Below the pieces are notes generated by a model. That model made no database searches and was not told the DNA's origin. It was given only the letters and a program-made list of their open reading frames with translations. From contig NC_089392.1 of assembly GCF_003171515.1 (NCBI RefSeq), positions 3,038,001 to 3,102,000 of the forward strand: 64,000 bases of DNA, read 5' to 3'. The stretch comes from Pyrenophora tritici-repentis. Its lineage: Eukaryota > Ascomycota > Dothideomycetes > Pleosporales > Pleosporaceae. This document shows positions 12,201-22,997 of this stretch, piece by piece (the stretch's first letter is position 1; each line of letters begins with the position of its first letter). The position numbers and the translations under genes were made by a program.

Positions 12201-13097
12201 GGGGCGGGAGATCGTCCCCGCCCCTCTGTCAAGTTGCGAGTGCCATACGTCACAACCAGAGCATTCATAGTTTTGACAGGTCTCTGGTCCAACGACAGAG
12301 AAGTCGATGGCTGCATGTCATGGGGCTGGCTAGAGCAATGGCGCGGTAATGAAGTGCAGCGGAAGCCATGCGGCTGAGACAGGGATCCCCTCTTGCGCAC
12401 ACAGTCTCATCTCCCGAGGCGGGTTCAAGTTCAGGTCAAGTTCAGGTCAACTTTAGGTCGTCGTCGTTTCTACATCCGTATTCGCATCCGTCTCTTCCTG
12501 TGTCTTGTCGATGCGCGGAATACATGGACGCATCCCCCACCGGCGACGAAATCTCCGATCGATTATTCTCCGTCGACATCCTCGAGGCCATCGCCTGCAC
12601 AGTCGGCCAAGCAGGAAAGCGTGTGGCCTGGAATAGCCCACACTTGGCCGTATCCGCCGGTTTGCGACTAGCCCCCCCGTCGCCGAGTGCCTCTATCGTA
12701 CGATTTCTCGAACCACCCAACGCTCTTCACGCTCACTAAGACGCGCAAAGTCCCTTTGCACCCTGGCTCCGTTGCATGCTTGTGGCAGGCGACTGCAGCA
12801 CGTTGCGGCCCTACTCCACACGCCTCATCGATAGCACGAGCTGCAGCTGTCGGATCTGCCACCCGCAGTCGCTGGTGAATCCCTTTGCTCGGGGAGTGGC
12901 ATGATCTGGACTCTCTAGATTGTGTGTGCGCCGCAGTTGGTAAGACAGCCTTTCAAGTGCGTTTTGCCTGTTTTTGCTCTTTTCTGCCCTCGCTGCTTTC
13001 CACATATTTTTTTTTGGCACCGTTGGGTTTGATACACACATTGTTCCCCCGTCTCCGTCGCTCTGCCGCTGCCGCCGTGTTCGCCGTTCTCGCGCCC
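9274..13097. other. gene-poor stretch between the hAT element and the SREBP gene
   Basis: I see no supported gene. Open frames of 90-180 codons exist on both strands (for example 9508-9852, 10379-10843 and 11281-11826), but none shows a domain. A short GCGAAAA repeat lies near 11845-11862, and an 11-bp triple repeat at 12427-12459. The last 150 bases before 13098 are pyrimidine-rich with a T run near 13010, fitting the promoter and 5' leader of the SREBP gene. Confidence 0.5.
12427..12459. repeat. three tandem AAGTTCAGGTC-type 11-mers upstream of the SREBP gene
   Basis: Two exact copies of AAGTTCAGGTC are followed by one variant, AACTTTAGGTC. They lie about 640 bp upstream of the inferred start codon. 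Any regulatory role is inference. Confidence 0.75.
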
Positions 13098-16000
13098 ATG
13101 GCTGACGAACCTTACGGCAGCCCCGACGACGGGCTGGAGCTGGAGCGAATCGCCGTGCGTGACGCAATAGCTTCGCCCATCTTTGATCGCTGTGCTAACA
13201 GGAATGCGCACTTCAGGTCGGTCCGTACTGCGTGTTTGACGACTTCAGACTTCCTCCGAGCCCGCCGCCCATGTCCGAAGCCAGGCCGAACACGGACAAG
13301 ATGGAAGACCCTATGCTTTCGAGCGACTATCCCTTTGCTGCAAACATGCCCGGCCCGTGGCTCACAACTGCCGGTGACGACCTGACGCTCACTGCACCCG
13401 CTGCTGAAATGGCCAACTGGAACGACTGGATGCATTTTGATCCCCGCGCCGCCGCTGCCCAGCCGTCTCAGAATAATCAGCATGTCGAAACCAAGGCCGC
13501 GAATCCACAGGGGCCTGCCGCGTACCTGGGGCCCGCTCACCAAACTCACCAAACATCGCCCCAGCCCAACCCTCACCAGCACTCGCAGTCGCTGCAACCC
13601 ACCAACACACCTACCACCGCGCCCATGTTCACTCAGTCGCATGGCTTCACCTTTGGCCAGGGCTCTGATATGCCCCAAGCTTTTGACTTTGTCGCAAACG
13701 ACTTGAGCTCGCCGTTGACGGCCGACATGCAGCATCAAAACGCCTTCTATGCGAACCAGCAATGGCAACACCACCAACACCACCAGCCGTCCGACAACCC
13801 GCTCTTCTCTCCAGCCCAGTACCAGCAGTCTGGCTATGGCGGGCCACCACCACCCGCCTCAACCCCGAGTCTCCAACATAGCCCCACCTCGCTAAACAAT
13901 GGACGAGCAAGCTCGACTTCGTCGCATTCATCACCTGAACCTGCCACCACTAACTCAAGGAAGAGGAAGTCGTCCGAGTCGGATGAGGGGGATGATGATG
14001 CGCCGTCAAGCAAGAAGGGCGGTGGTCCGCCCAAGAAGACTGCACACAACATGATTGAGAAGCGATATCGGACTAACCTCAACGACAAGATTGCTGCTCT
14101 TCGTGATAGTAGGTCCCTCTCTCATCTCACCCTAATGTACCAGCTAATCATGCCTCAGGTGTCCCAAGCCTGCGCGTCATGTCGCGGCCCAATGGCACTG
14201 AGGAGGATGATGACCCCGAGGACCTGGAAGGACTCACACCAGCGCACAAGCTCAACAAAGCAACTGTTCTATCAAAGGCGACCGAATACATCCGCCATCT
14301 AGAGAAGCGAAACAAGCGCCTACAGGAAGAGCTCACCACAATGAAGGGCCGAGTTGAGAGCTACGAGAAAATGTCCATAACCGGACCCATGTCATTACAC
14401 GGAAACCTTGGCACCCCGGATGGTTCGCGATATCATGAAGATCCGTTCGCCGCACAACACGGTATGCCCATGTCTGCGCCACCACCGCAAGGGATGATCC
14501 CCGTGCCAGACAATATTGCTGCTCTTCAACGTGGACTACCTCCACAGCAGCACTATGCACCCGCATATCCGCCGGGCTACGGCGGCCGCCAAGCACAGGG
14601 AGCCCCTATGGTGAACGCACGGCGGAGCGGTGCGATGATGGGAAAGCTCATGGTTGGCTCTCTCGCAGGTCTGATGATACTAGAAGGACTTATGGAACAC
14701 GAACAGTCACAAGAAGCGCCAGCTGGCCGTGGCTTGTTTGCTCTTCCCGTCAATCTTGTCAGCATCCTAGCTCCTCGCGTTTCCCTTGGTGCATCATCGG
14801 CTCAGGTTCCTCTTGCCAAGGTCCTCCTCATCTTCGGCGCCTTCTTCTACCTCGTTGCACCCTGGCTTGACTTCCAGTCGAAACCGAAGAGGAAGTCTCC
14901 GCCCGCTGTTCTACTATCCCCCGCGCCATCGCTTGCATCTCCAGTCGAAGTACGTCGAAAGGCATGGCTTACTGCAATCCAGACGGTATGGGTACCTCAG
15001 CACAACTTCATCCTCGAAGTAGCTGCGTTGGGCCTGAAAACGCTCAAGCTCAGCATGCGCAGGATCATTGGCTGGGAAGGTTATGCGCATCTCACCGGTA
15101 TCACCAAGGAACAAGAAGCCGCTCGGGTCAAGGCCTGGGAGATTGCACTAGACGCTCAGCTTACGGGTGGAGACGCCGAGATTAGCAAGAGCCGACTTCT
15201 TCTTACATTGATTGCTTCTGGCACACTACCCGACACCCCAGCGCGGCTCATGCTCAAGGCTCTTCACATCCGTATTGTCCTTTGGGAAATTGAAAACGCT
15301 GGTCACGGCTCCTGGTGGTTGCTTGATGGCCTGAGTGCAAAACTGGCCCGAAGCTATTGGAACGTAGCACGGAGTGAGCATCGTATTGCCGTAAACACGT
15401 CAAAGCAGAACAGCGAGGCCGCACCACTGCCGGAACATCTTGCTGCACTTATCGAGAAGGAGTGCGATGAGGTCCTGGTTCCTGCCGTCATTCAGCGTGC
15501 ATACAACCTCGCTTGGAACAAACCAAGCGCAGAGCAGACAACAGTAGACACATCGATGGACGCTGTTGTCGAAGACTTTGCCATCTGTTCGCCTTTGGAT
15601 GCACTTGCCGCTTGGTACTCTAGCCACACGTTGAATAAGGGACTCGCAAGCACACTCGCTACAAAGAACTGCTTGCCCAAGGCGGATGTCCTTTCTAACC
15701 TCGACCTGGCTCTCCGAGTGGCACCACCCAACTCGCAAGCTCACCAACGCGCACTCGTCGCCCACGCTGTTGTACTAGACGATGAACGTGACTCCTACAT
15801 TGCATCGGCGCTCAAGATCCTTCCATCATCACCCAAACCAGCAGATGCTGGCTTCATCAACATTGTTGGCAACGGCTTTGTAGCAGTCGATGTCCGCAAG
15901 GCTCTCACGCTAGCAAAGTGCCTCTCCCTTGTTGCCTCCGATACCCCCGAAGCCCACCGTCGCGCCGTCTTCGTCGTCAACAACACCTTCCTCCCAGAAG

Positions 16001-16296
16001 TCACGACTACACTCCTCAGCTTTGTTGCTGCGCAGAAAGTGCTCATGCACTTCATAGCAGACAGTGCGCTGAAGACGGAAACTAGCTGTGGTCTGGAGAG
16101 GATTGCTAGTTCACTAAGGATGTGGATTGGGCATGACACGGGTAGGAGGATTGGACTAACCAACACCACCAGGGCGCGAATTGTGAACAGATGTCTTGAT
16201 GCCAGCAAAACCTTGGTTGGCTTATCAGATAAGAAGAAGAAAGAAGAGGGGGATGTAGATGATGGCTACGTAAGTGCTAGTGTCAAGGACGACTAG
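13098..16296 (+). CDS. SREBP-type bHLH transcription factor (SrbA/Sre1 family), membrane-anchored
   Basis: I infer three exons: 13098-13154, 13217-14108 and 14159-16296, separated by introns of 62 and 50 bp, giving 1028 residues. The first exon is short (MADEPYGSPDDG...). The second intron splits the bHLH, and the join restores RDSVPSLRV exactly in frame. Residues about 1-290 are Pro/Gln/His-rich with acidic patches, an activation region. The bHLH (about 291-375) has the SREBP-type EKRYRTNLND with its characteristic tyrosine, a long acidic loop, and a leucine-rich second helix. Two membrane segments lie near 478-497 and 533-553. The rest resembles the DUF2014 tail of fungal SREBPs. In known members the protein sits in the ER membrane and its N-terminal half is released, through the Dsc system in Aspergillus, to activate sterol and hypoxia genes. 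The membrane anchoring here matches that route. Confidence 0.93.
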
Positions 16297-16865
16297 CTGT
16301 TTGATTTGGCTTCTGCTTCGTTTTTTTCTGTTCCGTTGTTTTGATGCGAGTGTACGCGAATGGAAAACGGAGACGAGACATGGGTATCATAACCCCCTTT
16401 GGCGTTGGCGTTGCTATGGTCAAGCTATCCTAAGTATGGATATGCATTTTTGTGAGATTAATCTCTGGGTTGATGTAGTTTTGCAGCGTTTTGGGTCTTG
16501 TGGTCTATAGGCTGCTGTCTTGTTATCATTATTTATATTGCCATCTAAATGGTTTGTCTGTAGTTGACCATAATCTTGCCATTGTATGCAAGAGATGCCG
16601 AATCCAATGCATGTCATACAGTACCTTATCTTGAACTGTTGGTGTTTCGTCATTCTCGTGAAAGCAAGTTGAGTCGTCCCAACTCATGCGGCTCCAAAAT
16701 GAGGGTGGTGTCGAGGCTGCATGTTCTCGAATACATCTATCCTTTGGAATCAACACCATCTCTCCTTTCTCACATTTTCCATGCCTTGACACTGTTCATA
16801 ACCCGGTATTCTCACTTTCCTAACGTCATGCAAACTTTGATATTTCCACCCCTCTTTCATCTGCT
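16297..16865. other. convergent intergenic region, no gene seen
   Basis: This region lies between the stop codons of the SREBP gene (+) and the Bud32 gene (-). It is T-rich and fits two opposed 3' ends. No further open frame of note is visible. Confidence 0.6.
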
Positions 16866-17697
16866 TCACCCAAGCATACTCCTCTTCCTCCCCCTCAACC
16901 TTACATCTTCCAACCGCCTCAACACGCTCTTGGCCCCCTTGCCCATCTCACCATACGCTGCGAGCACCTCTTGAAACAGCGGTTCTGCAGCCGGATGTGT
17001 AGCCGCAAATGCGCGTTCAAGGACGTATAAATCCACCGCTTTATCTTCATCTTGAATCGACGCGCTCGTCAGACCGAAGTCGATGAGGTAGACCGTGCCG
17101 TCGAGAGAGTCTGCGTCGGAGGAGGGTAGTGATGGTGGTGTACGTAACATGATGTTGCTCGTAGTCAAGTCGCCATGACAAACACCTAGGTTGTGTAGTT
17201 TACCCACTTCTGTCCCTACCAGACGCATTAGGTTGTGTATCTTGTCTTCTCCCTCCCCTTCATTTCCATCTCCCGCCCCATCCTTGTCTTTCTCCTTCCT
17301 CTCCTTCGCCCACGCATCCAATACCCTCCTCACAGTCTTCCCCTCCACAAATTCCAACACCAACCACCCGGTTTCCCAATCTGCGCCCAGTACCCCGGGT
17401 ACATTAACCCCATCCCTCTTCACTCGCACCAGACTGCGTGCTTCGGCTAGTAACCGCTGTTTTGTGAGGCGTCGGTCGAGCGTGGGGTGGCGGTAGGGTT
17501 TCGGGGGCCGGTATTTTACGACGACGGGCGTTGAGGGGGTGAGAAAGGTAGTTTTGTAGACAAGGGCTTCGGCGCCTTGGGTTATGGGTGTTAGAGTGGC
17601 GTGAGTGAAGGGCGGAGGGAGCGTGTGGAGGGGGCGTTCGGGTGTTGTTTCGGGGGTGGTGGGGGAGTTATTGGGGGACGATGGGGGCTTCTGCCAT
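16866..17697 (-). CDS. BUD32: Bud32/PRPK-type atypical kinase of the KEOPS complex, start out of frame by one base
   Basis: The kinase frame runs on the minus strand to a TGA at 16866-16868 and ends in GRKRSMLG, the conserved Bud32 C-terminus. Diagnostic motifs are ITQGAEALVY at the N-lobe, VVKYR with the catalytic lysine, LLAEARSL, the catalytic loop CHGDLTTSN, and the metal site LIDFG. Family length (about 275 residues) is met if translation begins at the ATG at 17695-17697, but that ATG is one base out of frame with the kinase. Its own frame hits a stop after nine codons. The kinase frame has no earlier Met. The discrepancy falls in a stretch with three five-base G runs on the plus strand (17661-17665, 17673-17677, 17683-17687). 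An assembly error, a true frameshift, or an unseen upstream exon are all possible. The family's role is the KEOPS-dependent t6A modification of tRNA. Confidence 0.85.
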
Positions 17698-19399
17698 GGT
17701 GATTATGGTATAGTTGTTTAATCGATAATTCTACACTTTTGTTGTCGTCGTCAATATTGTTCGTTTATTGTTATCGCTCAGTGCATACAAATCTCGCGTT
17801 ATTAACCTTGGGAAAACTTCCCAAACTTTTTGTTCGCGCGCAGTTCGACCCCGCGTCAACCACACCAAAACCACACACCACACCACCAACCGCATCGGAC
17901 CCACTCCACTAGCAAGCACGAAAAGTCCCAACTACCATACTCCATCCCCAAACACCTGCTCCCTACAATCCACACCTCCCTGCCAAACCTTCCCAGACAA
18001 GTAATTCGTCTACCGTACCAAGACCCCTAATGCCGCCTACATCAGATCCTATATCCACCCACCCATCCACACAATGACGCCCCGAAAAATATCGATGCCT
18101 AGTTACCCACCCACCCCAGCGATCGAGTTACCTACCTACTTACAGCACCTAGGCAAACCTGCCTAACCAGGCCCCATCAAATGCGATCATCAGTCAGCCA
18201 GCCCTACCGGTACGTACCAATAAACCGCTGTGTCGATCTGGTGTTGCGTGCGTCCCTACGCGACACGCGAGAAGGGGGTAAGGTACCGTACGTACCGGAC
18301 AACGGATCATGCGGTCAGGCTGATCATCCACTGCCCAACCGGCCTTTGCGGAGAAGCAAAAGCCATCTTCCAGGGCAAAAAGAACCGAAATGAGAGCGCG
18401 GACGGACGGACGGGGTTTTGGGTCAGAGAGGCTGGAGGTGAGCATTGATGTGTGGTTCCGTTTGCAGATCGTGGTCGTCGCGCGACGCATGTATGCATGC
18501 GTGATGACGATGATAAGTCATGATGCTAATTCCAGCGAACGCGGATGCATGACGGGCCCAGACAATGTGTGCGGCGGAACTGCGTGTGTGATGTAAGATG
18601 TGAGGCATGCAGTGCAAGACTTCGGAATAACCTCGTGAAGTCCTCAGGATATCAAATCAAGTGAGATCAAGTAGAAAGGACACATTGCAGTATATACCCG
18701 CCTGAGTCGTGTCGACAGCAATGATGGCTGCTTGAATGCTATCACTATTGAAATCAAATCAAACATCACACGGTGAAGATTGTGCAAGTCAATGTTGGTA
18801 AGCGAGTGTGTTTGCATTTAGGTATCTCATCCTACATGAATTCACGCCACTACTTCTGTCCTACCCGCTCTGCAAGCCAAAATGCATGCAGTAGCGAGAG
18901 TATTTGCTATTTGTTTTGTTGTTGTTGTTGTTGTTGTTGATTGATTTAAAAAACCCAGTGCACCAGTCCTCCCTCTTGAACAAAAGATAACACGCACACA
19001 ACACGAAAAAGCCCAAGGAGTGCAAGAATCTCTCGGCCACAGGCAAAGAGATCGTTGCCCGTGAAGCATGTCCAAATTTCGCCCGTTCAATCCCATACAG
19101 AGCTTGCCACCATGCTCATTGAAAACAGTTCGCGTCAAAGTCAGAAGAGGTGAAGAAAGAAGAAAAAAGTCAAATGTGGACGGAGAATGAGGATCTTTCC
19201 ATTGTGCTGGGAAAGAGACGAAGGATAATCGTGATATTCGATAAACAACAAAGCTGACCTTTGGTCAAATGCAAGAACAGAAAGAACAAACGGGCAAGGA
19301 AATGATCGTAATGCCGTAACATAGCGCGTCCGAAGGCGCCACAGTAATATTCACACGGGAGAAAGTCCCTGATGGGGTTTGTCCAATCCGCAGACCTAC
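17698..19399. other. intergenic region with a GTT microsatellite
   Basis: I see no supported gene. The region contains a GTT repeat at about 18916-18940 and the presumed 3' untranslated part of the gene at 19400-21031. Short overlapping frames on both strands have no domain. Confidence 0.55.
18916..18940. repeat. GTT trinucleotide microsatellite
   Basis: About seven to eight tandem GTT units in non-coding DNA. Confidence 0.85.
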
Positions 19400-21031
19400 T
19401 TAGAACACGGTGTTCTTGCGCTTCTCAGCGCTGGTAAGGACGAGCTTGGGCATGCCACGGCGTTGACCGTTCTCCTCTGGGCGGATGTCGACCAGACCGC
19501 CCCCGACAGACGCGCCATCATCGCTGCTAACGCTATTGGCAGTGTAAGAGCGGTTGACGGAATGGTCGCGGGATCGCTCCTTGGAAGCCTTGCGCTCTGA
19601 GCCAATGGCGCCGTTTGCAACAGCACGAAGGCTGCCAATGCTCGGCCTTCCGGAGAGGCTACCGCTTCCTCCGCTGTGAACACTGTCGGTGTCGTTGTCA
19701 GAAGAAGGAAAGTGCTCGCTGTCTGGCGAAGCGCTTCCACTACCAGTCTGGTGAGCACGGCGTCCGATGCCAGCTCGTACAAGACTGCCCACAGCCTGGC
19801 GGCGTTGGCGGGTAGCAAAGTTCTTGCTGCCCTCGTGCTTGGTAGTGGGACGTTCCTTGAGCTCCTCGATGGAAGGAGGGTTGCGAGGCTGACGCATCGG
19901 GTGCTCTCCAGCGCGTGCTTGACCAGGACCGAAAGTGCCGGTCATGGGGGTAGCAGGGAAGCCACCAGGACGGGGGAAGGCTGAGCGAGGAGCCTCGGGT
20001 GTCTCAGCACGGCCATCGACAGCAAGAGAAGACATGTTCTTCTTGTGACCACGGCGGAAGGCATTGGCGGATGGCGGCGGAAGCGGAACAACATCCTGAG
20101 GCGGGGTGTTGGACTTCTTGGGCGGCGAGGAGCTGCGAGTGGCCCAGGGGCTGGGGTTGCTCTCGTTGGGAGGAGACACATGGAGGACCGGTGTGTCAGT
20201 CTTGGGCGGCGAAACAGCAAAACGGGGAGTCGGCGGAGGCGGCGAGTGCGACAGAGCCGGCACGCCGTTCTGGGCAGACATGTCGTGCTGGTAGCTCGGG
20301 TCAACAACGTACTGGTACTGGCCAGTCATTTGGTTGAAGACGAGGTAGACACCGGGCTGGTTAGTCTCCTGGATGGCAGTGTTGCCAAACTGCTGGCCGT
20401 AGGCGTTCATCTGGGGCGTGTACGGCGTGTTGGGGTACTGGTGTGACTGGTACTGGCCTTGCATGTTCATGTTGCCAAACTGCTGGGTGGTCAAAGCAAG
20501 CAGTTGCTGTTGGAGCTGCTGCTGCCTCTGGGCGAGGTACAGCTCGGTGGCCAGAAGCTGGGCGGCGACATTGGGGTCCATCTCGCCGTCATCGAACTCG
20601 AACGAGGGAGGGGCCAGGACCTGGTTGTAGAAGTCGGGCTGCTGCTGGTGCGACTGGTTGAAACCGGAGCCGATAGCAGTCTGGGGCATACCCTGGTTGG
20701 CGCCATTGTACTGCCTCTGGGAGCGGTTGGCGTTGTTGGTACCCTGGTTGTGCTGGGGCTGCGAGTAGGGAGCCGAAGCAGGAGGCTGACCGACAGTGGG
20801 AGTCTTGGGCGCAGTGCGGAGGCCGGCCAGGAGGTGGGAGCGGCTGGTGCGAGGCGTGGCAACCGAGTCCTCAGCAATCGAGGCAACCTTGGGCGGCGAG
20901 GCGACACTGAGACGCTTCAGCTGAGCACCCTTACCACGAGACGCAAAGCTCGAGGTGGGGCCGCCGAATCCGCCCTGGGATTGGAAGTTGTTGTAGGTCA
21001 TTTGAGCAAGACCGCCAGCGTCCATGCTCAT
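19400..21031 (-). CDS. Gln/Pro/Ser-rich conserved-looking protein of unknown function
   Basis: A single uninterrupted frame of 543 codons starts at an ATG at 21031 (MSMDAGGLAQMTYNNF). I do not recognise the family. Residues about 1-130 are Ser/Thr/Gln-rich. A glutamine-rich stretch (LAQRQQQLQQQLLAL) lies near 165-185. A Tyr/Gln/Asn-rich segment, with FNQMTGQYQYVVDP near 225-240, follows, and then Pro-rich phosphorylation-like sites (many SPP and TPP). Near 380-420 is a more ordered basic stretch, PSIEELKERPTTKHEGSKNFATRQRRQAVGSLVRAG in part. The C-terminus is PKLVLTSAEKRKNTVF. The two ordered segments look like conserved motifs in an otherwise disordered protein, consistent with a regulatory or RNA-granule-type protein, but that is inference. 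No membrane segment or signal peptide is present. Confidence 0.85.
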   Translation of the reverse strand: MSMDAGGLAQMTYNNFQSQGGFGGPTSSFASRGKGAQLKRLSVASPPKVASIAEDSVATPRTSRSHLLAGLRTAPKTPTVGQPPASAPYSQPQHNQGTNNANRSQRQYNGANQGMPQTAIGSGFNQSHQQQPDFYNQVLAPPSFEFDDGEMDPNVAAQLLATELYLAQRQQQLQQQLLALTTQQFGNMNMQGQYQSHQYPNTPYTPQMNAYGQQFGNTAIQETNQPGVYLVFNQMTGQYQYVVDPSYQHDMSAQNGVPALSHSPPPPTPRFAVSPPKTDTPVLHVSPPNESNPSPWATRSSSPPKKSNTPPQDVVPLPPPSANAFRRGHKKNMSSLAVDGRAETPEAPRSAFPRPGGFPATPMTGTFGPGQARAGEHPMRQPRNPPSIEELKERPTTKHEGSKNFATRQRRQAVGSLVRAGIGRRAHQTGSGSASPDSEHFPSSDNDTDSVHSGGSGSLSGRPSIGSLRAVANGAIGSERKASKERSRDHSVNRSYTANSVSSDDGASVGGGLVDIRPEENGQRRGMPKLVLTSAEKRKNTVF

Positions 21032-21501
21032 TGTGGTGGTGGTCTAAGAAGAGAGTTGCGGACAAAGGGTAAGGCAGCAACAAAGAGTATGCTTAATGCA
21101 CGCGAGAAAGGATACAGAATCGAAGATGATGCACGGCGCTCGGGAGTCGAACGAGGCGGGAAGAGGGAGCGTGGGCGCAGATCAGAGGCCGGGCTGGCAG
21201 TGGGCGGCAAGGTTGGTGGTGGTGGTGGGCAGACGGGCCTTGAAGCTGGCGATTATGGGATTAAGGATCGTACAGATCGGGTTTTTGTAAGGTAGCGTTT
21301 GTTATCGAAAACCGGCCGATGGGCAATGTAGTTGGAGCTATTAACAGGTGATGCGTCGGCTGGCGAGCTCTTCTCTCGGGTCGGAGCGACGGGGCTGGCG
21401 CGCTCGCACAATCTCAGATTAGGCGGGGGATAAGCTGGTCCAAGGCAATCGGAGCAGGTAGAAGATGCAGAAGCGGCACTGGATGGGAGAAGAGAGCGAG
21501 G

Positions 21502-21518
21502 GAGAGAGAGAGAGAGAG
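21502..21518. repeat. GA dinucleotide microsatellite
   Basis: An uninterrupted GA run in non-coding DNA upstream of the minus-strand Gln-rich protein gene. Confidence 0.8.
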
Positions 21519-22971
21519 GTAGAGGAAAGGGCGAGATGGAGGGGCCAGGAGAGAAAAGTGACGAGCAGCGAGGAAAGACGGCCAGTGGACGAAAGAGAGC
21601 GCTATAAGGCAACGGGGCTTGTGGCAGCGGCGCTGCATCGGGCTTAGCGCACTTGCAACCCCCTGGACAGGCTGCAGAGCTGGATGCATGGTTGAAACAC
21701 TGGGCCTGATGCGCAATAACGGAGGAGGGACCGTTCCTGCGTGCGTGTACCCTAGATGCGACCTTCTGCCTTCATGCTGCGTTGCTCTGCTACTGTATAC
21801 AAAGCGTTTGGCTGCTGCCGCAGTTTCACAGTGATGAGGTGAGGCTGCGGGATGGGATGCCATGGTCGCTCCTTCCGCTCACGGCGAGGGCGCGGACGTA
21901 GACACAGACGCGCCTTCCACAAAGTTACCCGCTTGGCGCTCTGGCAGCAGCGCCGTCTGACTGTGTCCGTCACTCTACCTGCTGCCCCAGTGCTCGGCGT
22001 CTCATTGCTCGAGCACGGCAGCCCACAGCACACCGCAACACGCGCTGCATTGCATGCGTAGCGTCTATCGAGACCATATAGGCCACTCGTTCGTAGCGTC
22101 CCAGTAGTCTGCCAACGGCGGCTATGCCACGTCGCACCGTGAGTGGCCAGTGCCGTCAAGGCCAGTCTGCGGTTGGCCTCGATTGTCTTCAGCCACGAAC
22201 AAGACGGTCTAAATTTACCTCGTCCAAGCCTGCGCTGAGCGCCGACGGGGTCCTCGTCGGCACCACCAGCGCTGCGGGCGTCTTCAGTCCAGCGCTCGCC
22301 CTGCACGTGACGGGACGTGACGACAACACCGACATGGCCCGGATGGGGAAGCCTGGGAATCGTGGCCGACATAATGACATACAATACCGCACTACTGCCG
22401 AGCTCCTGCATGCATGAATGCCGTCGCTCAAACCTCCTGTCAGCTCATCAAACCTGCTCGTATCTTGCGTGCCCAATATCCTATCCATGCCGGGGCGGGA
22501 GGAGCGTGTGGTGGTGTGCAGACCCTGGACCTGGCCGCCAGTCACGCTTTTATTGCAGATCCGGTCATGCTCTTTGCTAGCTTCGTACCAGACTCCCTTT
22601 TTGCCCTCTTTTTTCCACGTCGCTGCCCGTCGCCTTCCGCCGTCCTTTTCGCGCGCCCTCTCTTCGCTGTCACTAGGTGCTGCGCCGCCGGGTCTACCCT
22701 GCTGGCTCGGCCTGAAACTGTCGCTCAGTCTCAGCTAACGCGGCCCCGTACAGCGCTCCCTCATCTCGCTAATCCAAGCCCTGCAGGAACACCTGCCAAG
22801 GCCGGTATCCCAAGTCGAAACATGCTCTCGGTGTTGCTAGCCTAGCGGTTGGGACTCGGATACGCTGCGAACCTGGAAGGCCGCTGTACGGGGCGTTGTG
22901 CTTAAACGCCCAACGTGCAGTTGTGCGGGGAGTGTCTACTGTCTGCCATGTGTGTTTCTTCACGTCAAGCT

Positions 22972-22997
22972 ACACACACACACACACACACACACAC
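22972..22997. repeat. CA dinucleotide microsatellite
   Basis: About 13 uninterrupted CA units in non-coding DNA. Confidence 0.9.

Noticed and set aside
13112..13783. A 223-codon minus-strand frame
   Set aside because: Antisense to the SREBP exons. No domain, and the bHLH strand is clearly the coding one.
20459..21295. A 278-codon plus-strand open frame
   Set aside because: It overlaps the minus-strand Gln-rich protein gene and its upstream region. It has low-complexity Gly/Val/Leu content and no domain.
22414..22845. A 143-codon plus-strand frame with hydrophobic segments
   Set aside because: Overlaps other frames of similar length, is rich in Ala/Pro/Arg from GC composition, and shows no domain.
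22837..22895. tRNA-like A-box (TAGCCTAGCGG) near a serine-type D-arm
   Set aside because: There is no B-box (GGTTCGA-type) at the right distance and no acceptor-stem pairing, so it is not a tRNA gene.
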